A DNA stretch of 40,186 nucleotides, taken from the NCBI GenBank assembly GCA_020348365.1, contig CP070749.1, positions 685,346 through 725,531 on the forward strand, given 5' to 3'. Origin of the DNA: Candidatus Bathyarchaeota archaeon. GTDB lineage: Archaea; Thermoproteota; Bathyarchaeia; Bathyarchaeales; Bathyarchaeaceae. The translations under genes were made by a program, and so were the position numbers. Below the pieces are notes generated by a model that worked only from the letters and a program-made list of their open reading frames with translations, searched no databases and was not told where the DNA came from. Numbering within the stretch: the first letter of the stretch is position 1; every line of letters begins with the position of its first letter. Below, piece by piece: positions 33,010 through 40,186 of this stretch.

Positions 33010-33843
33010 TCATAGGGCCTCCGCATGTGTCTTCAGAAGATCATAAAATGCTGGTCTCAAGTCGCGGAGCATTGGAACAAATGCTTCTATTCGTGCCAAG
33101 TCAGCGTAGTCAACTTCTCCTGTCACCAAATCTTCCTCGTCATACCTCGCGCGGGTGATAATGCGACCGCTTGGTGCTATTATCCTGCTGCCCCCCCAAA
33201 ATTGCAGCCCATCTTCCAAGCCGACAAGGTTGGTGTAAGCCAGAAAAACAGTGTTTTCCATAGCTCTAGCAGCTGTGAATACCTCAAAGAACTTGCGCCG
33301 CACGGCTGGGGAGGCTGATATGCAGACTATGAACTGGGCGCCTTTCAGCCGTAATAGACGGAATATTTCTGGGAAGAATATGTCGTAGCAAATTGTGAGA
33401 CCGAGTCTTCCGATGTCAGTTTCAAAGACGGGTAGTTGATATCCTGGTCGGAAATATCTCTTCTCTTCGAAGACGCTGTGAGTTGGTAGCTGCATCTTTC
33501 TATATTTGCCGATGAATCCCTTTGGACCTAGTAGAACCGCAGTATTGTAGATGACTCCTCGGGCTTTGTCGCTGCGCTCCAGCATCCCAAAAACCATATG
33601 TAACTTTTCGCCTCTTACAATCCTCTCCAATAAGTTAATAGATGATCCTGGAATTGTCTCTGCCAAACCATAGGTGAGATCACGAGTCAGATATCCTGTC
33701 AAAGAAAGCTCTGGAAAAACTACAAGATCAGCACCCTTCTCTTTTGCTTGCCTGATGTTCTTCTTCATCAATTCAATGTTGTATCTCTTATCTCCAACCT
33801 TGCACTCTATTTGCGCTGAGGCCACATTGATTTTCTTTGACAT
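33010..33843 (-). CDS. Carbon-nitrogen hydrolase (nitrilase superfamily)
   Basis: This 277-residue protein has the complete catalytic triad of the superfamily: Glu45 in VVFPELSLTGYL, Lys116 in YRKMQLP and Cys152 in LTICYDIFFPE. It hydrolyses an amide or nitrile. It lies 45 bases downstream of nadE on the same strand. Glutamine-dependent NAD synthetases carry just such a domain as their ammonia-making part, so it could supply ammonia to NadE as a separate protein. It could equally be an omega-amidase or another amidase. It has no transmembrane segment. Confidence 0.87.
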   Translation of the reverse strand: MSKKINVASAQIECKVGDKRYNIELMKKNIRQAKEKGADLVVFPELSLTGYLTRDLTYGLAETIPGSSINLLERIVRGEKLHMVFGMLERSDKARGVIYNTAVLLGPKGFIGKYRKMQLPTHSVFEEKRYFRPGYQLPVFETDIGRLGLTICYDIFFPEIFRLLRLKGAQFIVCISASPAVRRKFFEVFTAARAMENTVFLAYTNLVGLEDGLQFWGGSRIIAPSGRIITRARYDEEDLVTGEVDYADLARIEAFVPMLRDLRPAFYDLLKTHAEAL

Positions 33844-33888
33844 CTGCTATTTCCTCGGAGTTGTATAGAGAACTTTATGGGAAAAGGT

Positions 33889-34740
33889 TTATTGCATGGT
33901 GTAGGGAAGCCTGAAGTCTGCTCCAACAGTCCTAAATGCGAGCTTTGTCGTCAGAGGTGCACGCCTTTTATGTTCGCTAGATAACCATCGTCTTCGAATC
34001 TCCTCAACACGCTTTAGAGGCAGCTTAAGCTGATTGGCTATCTCTTGGGGCGTCATGAAACGCTCTAGGCCGAACAGGATCAGATCCAGCGTTTCATATT
34101 TGATTCCTAATTCGTCTTCCGCCAGTTGACCTGGCCACAGTCTTGGGGTCGATGGTTTCTGGGCTATTTCTGCAGGGATGCCAATGTGTAAGGCTAGTTG
34201 CCTGACCTGCGTCTTGTAGAGATCCATGAGGGGGGATATATCCGCAGCAACATCTCCCCATTTTGTGAAGTATCCTATCATCGTTTCTGATTTGTCCGAG
34301 CTGCCACAGACTATTCTTTTGAGTATGTTGCCATAATAGTAGAGAAAGACCATTCTCATTCTGGCTTTCAGATTTCCCTTACTGACCTTATCTGCTTCCT
34401 CATATATGTGAAGCGCTCTGAAACAGGCCCTAAGCACGGATGAGAGGTCAATGATCTCCAGATTGAAATCAAACTTCTCAGCAACGGTCTTAGCATGTTC
34501 AATGTCAGTTGCGTTGTATGTCTCCTCTTCATGTAGCATAATACCTAATACTCTATGGCCGCCCAGAGCTAGCGAAGAGAGAGCCGCAGTTGTACAGCTG
34601 TCGACACCGCCCGACACCCCCAAAACAACGCCGCTTGATCTACACTTGTTGACATAATCTGCAATAAAACGCCTGATTCTAGTCTCAACTGATGGCAAAT
34701 CCGAGTTCAAAACAGTGCTTGTTAACTTCAATCTAGACAC
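33889..34740 (-). CDS. nadE: NAD synthetase, ammonia-type (NadE)
   Basis: NadE turns nicotinate adenine dinucleotide into NAD using ATP and ammonia. The 283-residue protein has the P-loop of the ATP-pyrophosphatase family, VLGVSGGVDSCTTAAL, the family stretch CGSSDKSETMIGYFTKWGD followed by AADISPLMDLYKTQVR, and the closing KPSTPRLWPGQLAEDELG. There is no fused glutaminase domain. The start is GTG at 34740. The nitrilase gene follows in the same direction. With NAD kinase at 22.7 kb the window covers two steps of NAD(P) formation. Confidence 0.94.
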   Translation of the reverse strand: MSRLKLTSTVLNSDLPSVETRIRRFIADYVNKCRSSGVVLGVSGGVDSCTTAALSSLALGGHRVLGIMLHEEETYNATDIEHAKTVAEKFDFNLEIIDLSSVLRACFRALHIYEEADKVSKGNLKARMRMVFLYYYGNILKRIVCGSSDKSETMIGYFTKWGDVAADISPLMDLYKTQVRQLALHIGIPAEIAQKPSTPRLWPGQLAEDELGIKYETLDLILFGLERFMTPQEIANQLKLPLKRVEEIRRRWLSSEHKRRAPLTTKLAFRTVGADFRLPYTMQ

Positions 34741-34932
34741 TTAGCTATGTTGTATCTCTTCGTTCCTATTAACTGATTTTGCATGGTTAAGGAAGTGATG
34801 GTATAGAAAGAATCCTTTCACATATGCTTTGGGAAGAGTCTTAATACAAGCATTTAACAATTGATGTAGTGGATACATGTAGGAAAGGCAACACTTGACT
34901 GGCTGTGCCATTGAGCGACAGGAGACTCCGAA

Positions 34933-35175
34933 ATGGGTAGAAGACGAAGAAGGGTGGTTCGTATTCCTAAAAGGCAGCTGCCAAAGGTTTACTTATGCCC
35001 TAGATGTGGGAGGGAAGCGATTAGAATCGAGACATTGAAGGAGCGAGAGCGTGCAATGGTGCGCTGTGGGAGTTGTGGTTTGACTGAAGAGCTTCCAATC
35101 AAATCAACTTTCCAGCAGGTCGACATTTATTGCCATTTCGCTGACAGATTCTATTCAGGGGAAATTGGTGCGTAG
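34933..35175 (+). CDS. Transcription elongation factor Elf1-like zinc protein
   Basis: This 80-residue protein has a basic N-terminal tail (MGRRRRRVVRIPKRQLPKVY) and one zinc ribbon with C22, C25, C45 and C48 (CPRCG...CGSCG), followed by VDIYCHFADRFYSGEIG. This is the layout of archaeal Elf1, a relative of the eukaryotic elongation factor found in TACK and Asgard archaea. It probably binds transcribing RNA polymerase. A GGAGA lies before the ATG. It is followed by the lipid-synthesis gene in the same direction. Confidence 0.88.
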   Translation: MGRRRRRVVRIPKRQLPKVYLCPRCGREAIRIETLKERERAMVRCGSCGLTEELPIKSTFQQVDIYCHFADRFYSGEIGA

Positions 35176-35274
35176 CAGATGCTTTCGAGAAGACGATCAG
35201 ACTCGGTCGATGCCACTTAACATTTTGGTAGGAATCATATATAGCTTAAAAGACGAAATTGGAATGGATCAACC

Positions 35275-36018
35275 TTGATTGGTCGTGTGGAGAGCTACCT
35301 GCTTGACAAAATCCTGAAAGATGGGGCAATCCACATCACCCTTATAGATCCAGAGAAAATGTCTACTAGCGCTGCATCCCATACGGCTAGTGAAGCTGAA
35401 GCCTCTGAGACAACAGCCATTATGGTTGGAGGGTCCACAATTGTTTCTGCTTCTGATCTGGACAAGACCGTGAAGGCGATAAAGAAAGCAGTGAAGATCC
35501 CTGTGATCCTTTTCCCAAACAATATAACTGGCATCAGTAAGCACGCCGATGCCATATGGTTCATGTCTCTCCTCAACTCACTGGATCCATACTTTCTCAT
35601 CGGGGCGCAGGTTCTAGGAGCCCCTCTCATAAAAAAGTATGGTTTGGAAGCGATTCCACTTGGCTACATAGTTGTTGGAGAGGGCGCAGCTGCGGGTGTT
35701 ATTGGGCGAGCTACGCCAATTCCGTACGAGAAACCCGAACTCGCGGCTGCACACGCATTGGCGGCCCGTTATCTCGGGATGCGATTCGTATATTTGGAAG
35801 CAGGGTCCGGTGCCAGACAGCGGGTGCCAGATGATATGATAAGAATGGTCAAATCCACGGATGGGGGCCCATTGATTGTGGGTGGAGGAATCAGAACTGG
35901 CGAACAGGTGAAGCAAGCCGTGGGTGCTGGAGCAGATATCATTGTCACTGGAACCGTCACAGAAGAGTCTGTTGTAAAAGACAAGGTTGACGAGCTAGTG
36001 AAAAGCATCAAGCGTTGA
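35275..36018 (+). CDS. Geranylgeranylglyceryl phosphate synthase
   Basis: This enzyme makes the first ether bond of archaeal membrane lipids, joining geranylgeranyl diphosphate to glycerol-1-phosphate. The 247-residue TIM-barrel protein has ITLIDPEK near the start, IMVGGSTIVSASDLD, ILFPNNITGISKHADAIWFM, YLEAGSGARQRVP and the phosphate-binding VGGGIRTGEQVKQAVGAGAD. Length is usual. The start is TTG at 35275, followed at once by the conserved helix. It alone shows that the DNA is archaeal. Confidence 0.95.
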   Translation: MIGRVESYLLDKILKDGAIHITLIDPEKMSTSAASHTASEAEASETTAIMVGGSTIVSASDLDKTVKAIKKAVKIPVILFPNNITGISKHADAIWFMSLLNSLDPYFLIGAQVLGAPLIKKYGLEAIPLGYIVVGEGAAAGVIGRATPIPYEKPELAAAHALAARYLGMRFVYLEAGSGARQRVPDDMIRMVKSTDGGPLIVGGGIRTGEQVKQAVGAGADIIVTGTVTEESVVKDKVDELVKSIKR

Positions 36019-36143
36019 CCTGAACATTCTGAGACTTGAGAAGGCTTTGCTAGGCACGGTCTCCCTTTTGATTTGTTCGTGTCGGAAAAATTGAAAACTC
36101 ACCTCATAGACTGTTACATGAGAAGAACATTTTGGGCGTAAAG

Positions 36144-39100
36144 ATGAGTGAAGAGTACCAAAGTTACATTCTCGGTTTAGAGGGTAAGCTAGCAAAGATA
36201 TACGGAGTCGCGAGAGAGGCTAGGAAGAAGGGATTGGACCCAAATCTTAGCCCAGAGCCTAAGGTGGCAAAGGACTTAGCCGAACTCGTACAAGGATTAG
36301 TTGGGCCTCCACAAGTCGCTGAAACCATAAGAGAGCTGAGCCAGAAGCTCCCGAGAGAGGAGCTTGCATTCAAAATAGCAGAAGATATTGTCTACGGGAA
36401 ATTTGGGCATATGGAGGCTCCCGAAGCCGCTGAGCAGGCTATTAGAACCGCCCTCGCTATACTAACCGAAGGGATTACCGCCGCACCCTTACAGGGTGTG
36501 GCAAGAGTAGCCATAAAGGATAACCTCGATCGAACCAAGTACCTAGCAATATATTACGCTGGTCCAATACGCGCAGCAGGCGGCACAGAACAAGCCCTAA
36601 CTCTGGTCATCGGTGACTCCGTCCGTCGGTTGTTGGCGCTCAATCGTTACAAGCCGACCGCAGAGGAGGTCGGGAGATTTGTTGAAGAGGTGCGACTTTA
36701 TGAAAGAACTGTGTCTAGGTTTCAGTATCACGTCTCCGACGAGGAACTGAGAAAAGCTATCCAGTCTATTCCAGTGGAGGTCACTGGCGTACAGTCAAAT
36801 CCATTTGAAGTCTCATCGTTCCGCAATCTACCGCGCATCGAAACAAACCGAGTGAGAGGCGGCGCCCTTCTCGTCGTGAACGATGGGGTTATCGGACGTT
36901 CCGCGAAGGTCTGGACGATAATAGAGAAACTAGGAATCGAAGGATGGGACTGGCTGAAGAATGTGAGGGAGATTAAAGAAAAGAAGACTGCAGGTTTTAT
37001 GGAGGATGTCATCGCAGGCCGCCCAATCTTCTCATTCCCCTCAAGACGTGGTGGCTTCAGGCTTCGCTACGGAAGAGCTCGCAACACCGGTCTGGCCGCA
37101 GTAGGCTTACACCCCGCGACCATGATGATTCTTCAGGGCTTCCCGGCTGCGGGCACCCAGTTACGCCTTGAAGGTCCTGGAAAGGCGGGGGTAGTTCTTC
37201 CCGTGGACGCCATAGAGCCCTCCATAGTCCGTCTTAGGGACGGGTCTGTTGTACGTGCTTCATCGCAGAACTTGGACGAGATAAAGAACGTGGTTGATAG
37301 GATTCTGTTTCTGGGCGACATTCTGATAGGCTTCGGTGACTTCTTGTACAACAATAAAACACTCCTCCAATCGGGCTTGACGGAGGAGTGGTGGTGTGAG
37401 GAACTTCGCGCAGCTGTAAGAAAGAGATTTGATGGTGATTTGGAGAAGGTCGCTGCTGCTGCGAAGATGTCTATAACACCTCTGGAGGAGATTCTGAGGG
37501 ATCCCTTTGGAAAAAGACCGACTGCTGAAGAAGCGATTTCATTAACCTTAGCTCTCGACGTGCCTCTGCACCCATTCTTCACCTATTTCTGGTCAGCCAT
37601 TTCTCCTGAGGAGTTACGGGAGTTGAGAGATTGGCTGTTGACTTCTGAAACCCAAATTGAGAACGGGGAATCCACTGATATTTCTGGCGTAATGGAAGAA
37701 CCGATTAAGCGAATACTTGAGAGAATCTGCATACCACACAGAATAGTGGAAGACCACATTAGAATTGAGGATGGCGATGCACATGTTTTCGGATTGTGTT
37801 TGGGACTGAAAGTTTCTGAGCGAGAAATCGACAAAGAGGAGTCGGTGCTTCAGAATATCAAACGGATTTCAGGCATATCCGTTAGAGAGAAAGCTCCTAC
37901 GTTTGTAGGCGCTCGGATGGGGCGCCCTGAAAAGGCTAAGAGACGAGAAATGAGACCAATGGTTCACGCTCTCTTTCCAACCGGCATGGCTGGCGGCTCT
38001 CGGCGTGATCTAGTAAAAGCAGCTGGAAAGGGCGTGATTGACATTGAGCTTGTGAGGAGGCGGTGCCCAGAATGCCGCGACGTAACTTCCAAGGCTTGGT
38101 GTCATAGATGTAGCGCAGAGACTATTCTCGAGAGATCTTGCCCAAGGTGTGGAAGGATTTCAGAGCAGAGTTTCTGTCCAGTCTGCAGAATTGCGACTAG
38201 AAGCTACACTAAACAACAGGTAAATCTTAAGGAGTCTGTGGATGAAGCTTGCGAGGGGCTGAACTTCCCTGCTCCAGAGCTTGTGAAGGGTGTGAGGGGT
38301 TTGATGAACGAAACGAAGACCCCGGAAATCCTTGAGAAGGGGATACTTCGAGCGAGATATGACCTGTCCGTTTTCAAGGATGGAACAATTCGATTTGACA
38401 CCACAAACGTTCCGTTGACGCATTTCAAGGCGAAGGAGATTGGTGTTTCTGTGGAGAAGCTTAAGCGACTGGGTTATTCTCATGATTGTGGCGGAGAGCC
38501 GCTTATCACTTCTGATCAGATGTGTGAGCTGAAGGTGCAGGATGTTGTTGTCCCGATGGAATGTGCTGAATATTTCATTCGCGTTGCGACTTTTCTGGAT
38601 GAGCTTCTTAAGAACGTGTACGCGCTTCCTCCACTTTACAGCGTTAGTGGAGTTGGAGATTTGGCAGGGCGCCTCGTTGTGGGTTTGGCTCCCCATACTT
38701 CTGTAGGCATCATAGGTCGGATCGTAGGGTTTACACCTCTGAATGTTTGTTATGCTCATCCCTTGTGGCATTCGGCGAAACGTAGGGACTGCGATGGTGA
38801 TGAGGACGCTTTGATGCTTGCTTTGGACACAGTGTTGAACTTCTCTAAGGCCTATTTGCCAGCTCAGACCGGTGGGATAATGGATGCACCGCTTTTCATT
38901 ATTCCTGTTGTGAATCCCGTTGAGGTGCAGCGACAGGCTCACGAGGTTGATGTTGCCTCGACCTATCCATTGGAGTTCTACGAGAAGGCTACGCAGGGGG
39001 TGTCGTCGCGGAGTGTCAGGGGACTCATAGACTTGGTTCAGCATAGACTGAACACTGAAGCACAGTTTGAAGGCTTTGGCTACACAGTTCCTGTCTCGGA

Positions 39101-39545
39101 TGTGAATATGGGTAATCGTGAAAGCACGTACAAGAAACTGGGACGGATGACTGAGAAGTTGAATAGCCAACTGACTTTGTCAGAGAAGATTGCCGCTGTT
39201 GATGCAAGTACCGTTGCTCTAAAGGTTCTCACGACACACTTCATCCGGGACATAATGGGTAATCTGCGCGCGTTTACAACCCAAAACTTCCGATGTAAGA
39301 ACTGCAGCAGACGGTTTAGGAGACTTCCTCTTCAGGGGAGGTGTCCCAGGTGTAATGGAGCCTTGCTTTTGACTGTGCATCGTGGTGGAATCGAGAAGTA
39401 TTTGGATGTAGCCCGTAAGCTTGTGAGGAGGTACGAGCTTCCTAGCTATTATGCTCAACGGCTTCTGCTGGTGGAGGACGAGATTCATTCGCTCTTTGAA
39501 GGAGACAAACCGAAGCAGATAAGCCTAGGAGACTTCATGGTTTGA
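36144..39545 (+). CDS. polC: DNA polymerase D large subunit DP2 (catalytic)
   Basis: DP2 is the polymerising subunit of PolD, with an active site related to multisubunit RNA polymerases. The protein of about 1133 residues has IYYAGPIRAAGGTEQALTL, PRIETNRVRGGALLVVNDG and FSFPSRRGGFRLRYGRARNT. It also has two zinc clusters (about 639-690, CPEC...CHRC...CPRC...CPVC; about 1050-1075, CKNC...CPRC). The catalytic acidic motif RRDCDGDEDA lies near 882-888. The C-terminus reads KPKQISLGDFMV, which resembles a PCNA-binding box. No intein is present, as the length is normal and all motifs are contiguous. ATG at 36144 is preferred over a TTG four codons upstream. It lies 8 kb from DP1 and 6 kb from the probable origin. 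Confidence 0.97.
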   Translation: MSEEYQSYILGLEGKLAKIYGVAREARKKGLDPNLSPEPKVAKDLAELVQGLVGPPQVAETIRELSQKLPREELAFKIAEDIVYGKFGHMEAPEAAEQAIRTALAILTEGITAAPLQGVARVAIKDNLDRTKYLAIYYAGPIRAAGGTEQALTLVIGDSVRRLLALNRYKPTAEEVGRFVEEVRLYERTVSRFQYHVSDEELRKAIQSIPVEVTGVQSNPFEVSSFRNLPRIETNRVRGGALLVVNDGVIGRSAKVWTIIEKLGIEGWDWLKNVREIKEKKTAGFMEDVIAGRPIFSFPSRRGGFRLRYGRARNTGLAAVGLHPATMMILQGFPAAGTQLRLEGPGKAGVVLPVDAIEPSIVRLRDGSVVRASSQNLDEIKNVVDRILFLGDILIGFGDFLYNNKTLLQSGLTEEWWCEELRAAVRKRFDGDLEKVAAAAKMSITPLEEILRDPFGKRPTAEEAISLTLALDVPLHPFFTYFWSAISPEELRELRDWLLTSETQIENGESTDISGVMEEPIKRILERICIPHRIVEDHIRIEDGDAHVFGLCLGLKVSEREIDKEESVLQNIKRISGISVREKAPTFVGARMGRPEKAKRREMRPMVHALFPTGMAGGSRRDLVKAAGKGVIDIELVRRRCPECRDVTSKAWCHRCSAETILERSCPRCGRISEQSFCPVCRIATRSYTKQQVNLKESVDEACEGLNFPAPELVKGVRGLMNETKTPEILEKGILRARYDLSVFKDGTIRFDTTNVPLTHFKAKEIGVSVEKLKRLGYSHDCGGEPLITSDQMCELKVQDVVVPMECAEYFIRVATFLDELLKNVYALPPLYSVSGVGDLAGRLVVGLAPHTSVGIIGRIVGFTPLNVCYAHPLWHSAKRRDCDGDEDALMLALDTVLNFSKAYLPAQTGGIMDAPLFIIPVVNPVEVQRQAHEVDVASTYPLEFYEKATQGVSSRSVRGLIDLVQHRLNTEAQFEGFGYTVPVSDVNMGNRESTYKKLGRMTEKLNSQLTLSEKIAAVDASTVALKVLTTHFIRDIMGNLRAFTTQNFRCKNCSRRFRRLPLQGRCPRCNGALLLTVHRGGIEKYLDVARKLVRRYELPSYYAQRLLLVEDEIHSLFEGDKPKQISLGDFMV

Positions 39546-39560
39546 CATGCGCTTTTATAG

Positions 39561-39851
39561 ATGAATTTCGAATTATCTTGGGGGACTCTGTTGAGGGGAG
39601 CCTACCATCCAAAGGCCTTCTTGTCGCTGAAAAGAAACATTCGGCCAGGTCTAATCGCCAGAACCCAGATTGTTCTGCAGCTTGAAAAGGATGCCCTAAG
39701 CGTCAGAGACGTTGCACAGCATGCTAAGTTGAGCTACGCAGCAGCTCTGCATCATATTCGTCTTCTCGAAGCTGAGAATATACTAGTACGCAGAGGAAAG
39801 AAACCTTTTCGTTGGGAACTAACTGGTGTGGGACAGCAGAGATTGACATAA
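39561..39851 (+). CDS. Small winged-helix protein downstream of DP2
   Basis: This 96-residue protein is one winged helix: RTQIVLQLEKDALSVRDVAQ, then HAKLSYAAALHHIRLLEAEN as the recognition part and ILVRRGKKPFRWELTGVGQQ as wing and last helix. It resembles ArsR/MarR-type DNA-binding domains but has no sensor residues. It begins 15 bases after the polC stop and is probably co-transcribed with it. Its job is unknown; a DNA-binding factor tied to replication or a local regulator are both possible. Confidence 0.75.
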   Translation: MNFELSWGTLLRGAYHPKAFLSLKRNIRPGLIARTQIVLQLEKDALSVRDVAQHAKLSYAAALHHIRLLEAENILVRRGKKPFRWELTGVGQQRLT

Positions 39852-39869
39852 CCTCACATGCGAAATCGC

Positions 39870-39875
39870 TTTATA
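39870..39875 (+). promoter_or_regulatory. TATA box of small zinc-ribbon gene
   Basis: TTTATA lies about 32 bases before the GTG at 39905 and supports that start over the longer open frame, which would begin inside the winged-helix gene. Confidence 0.45.
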
Positions 39876-39904
39876 CCTCAAGGGTAGGAGTAAATAGTTC
39901 AGAG

Positions 39905-40048
39905 GTGCCATGGTTGCCGTATTGCAGGAAGTGTGGAGCTGCATTGAAAGATGAGGATATGTTCTGCCCGAAATGCGGGGTTCCCAAAACCGGAGAGGCG
40001 AAGAGAAAGCCGAAACCTGAGAGAACACCTGAAAAATGGTGGGGCTGA
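39905..40048 (+). CDS. Small zinc-ribbon protein
   Basis: This 47-residue protein holds one zinc ribbon of the type common in archaea: PYCRKCGAALKDEDMFCPKC, then a basic Pro/Lys-rich tail ending in EKWWG. Two CxxC pairs bind zinc. The frame extends upstream into the winged-helix gene, but the TATA box and the start of similarity favour GTG at 39905. Its function is unknown. Confidence 0.6.
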   Translation: MPWLPYCRKCGAALKDEDMFCPKCGVPKTGEAKRKPKPERTPEKWWG

Positions 40049-40114
40049 CGCTTCCATCCACCAAAAACCTTAAAAATGTTCCTCACAGAACGATTTGAGG
40101 CGGAGAATACAAAA

Positions 40115-40186
40115 ATGGTTTATTGTACAAAATGTGGGGCGAAAAACGCAGATGACAGCAAAATCTGTACTCAATGTGGAGCGTCT
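40115..40186 (+). CDS. Zinc-ribbon protein, N-terminal part (cut by window edge)
   Basis: The first 24 codons read MVYCTKCGAKNADDSKICTQ and then CGAS, a zinc ribbon with CxxC pairs at the N-terminus of what is often a membrane protein or a multi-domain protein. GAGGCGGAG lies before the ATG and a CTTAAAAATG box about 45 bases upstream. The rest lies outside the window. Confidence 0.7.
   Translation, partial: MVYCTKCGAKNADDSKICTQCGAS

Noticed and set aside
38160..39170. Open frame of 336 codons on the minus strand inside polC
   Set aside because: It lies wholly inside a highly conserved polymerase gene, its translation has no family features and its composition is that of an antisense shadow.
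36144..39545. Possible intein in DP2, as these are frequent in PolD large subunits
   Set aside because: The protein length is normal and all catalytic and zinc motifs are contiguous; no splicing-domain motifs are seen.

Overview
The window is archaeal chromosomal DNA. It carries both subunits of DNA polymerase D (polB/DP1 and polC/DP2), Orc1/Cdc6, TiaS, SRP54, Pus10, the exosome subunit Csl4, RNA polymerase subunits Rpo11 and Rpb4, ribosomal proteins L10e and L21e, aIF5A, Nob1, a diphthamide enzyme and geranylgeranylglyceryl-phosphate synthase. Start codons are a mix of ATG, GTG and TTG, and several genes have a TTTAAA-like box 25-40 bases before the start. PolD, Elf1 and an aldehyde:ferredoxin oxidoreductase together fit an anaerobic TACK-group archaeon of the Bathyarchaeia type. 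That lineage is an inference and was not tested.

Layout. 1-2348: a cut-off tungsten aldehyde:ferredoxin oxidoreductase, divergent from a membrane-anchored surface protein with five tandem beta domains. 2472-6052: a stand-alone Lrp ligand domain, TiaS, an inositol-phosphatase-family enzyme and a metallophosphoesterase. 6123-10627: mostly minus-strand information-processing genes (TFS, DUF99, Rpo11, Csl4, an RNA methylase, Dph2) with a plus-strand RNase III-like gene. 10729-13323: PEP synthase with an unusual zinc-ribbon insertion. 13426-20369: a minus-strand translation and RNA-processing block (L10e, dCTP deaminase-like, a KsgA-HemK fusion, DUF655, Rpb4, L21e, Pus10, SRP54). 20491-26285: PAC2, Hsp20, a box C/D sRNA, aIF5A, NAD kinase, Nob1, PyrF, an intron-containing tRNA-Ser(CGA) and a PhoU-type regulator. 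26501-32908: the replication locus (DP1, a possible small membrane protein, Orc1/Cdc6, a probable origin, a membrane-tethered winged-helix protein, a field of GTGAT/ATCAC sites, an unknown gene), then an aminotransferase. 33010-40186: a nitrilase paired with NadE, Elf1, GGGP synthase, DP2, a winged-helix protein and two short zinc-ribbon genes.

The most notable signals are these. A likely replication origin lies between orc1/cdc6 and the tethered winged-helix gene, with two inverted ORB-like elements (29836-29855 and 30021-30040) around an AT-rich core. Next to it is an array of GTGAT half-sites placed between the TATA-like box and the start of the tethered winged-helix gene. An unannotated 68-nt box C/D sRNA sits at 22013-22080 (minus), with two 12-nt guides and a perfect 9-bp terminal stem. 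The KsgA half of the fused methyltransferase has Thr in place of the conserved motif-IV Asn, and PEP synthase has a four-cysteine insertion in its C-terminal domain. No CRISPR array, insertion sequence or integrase was seen.
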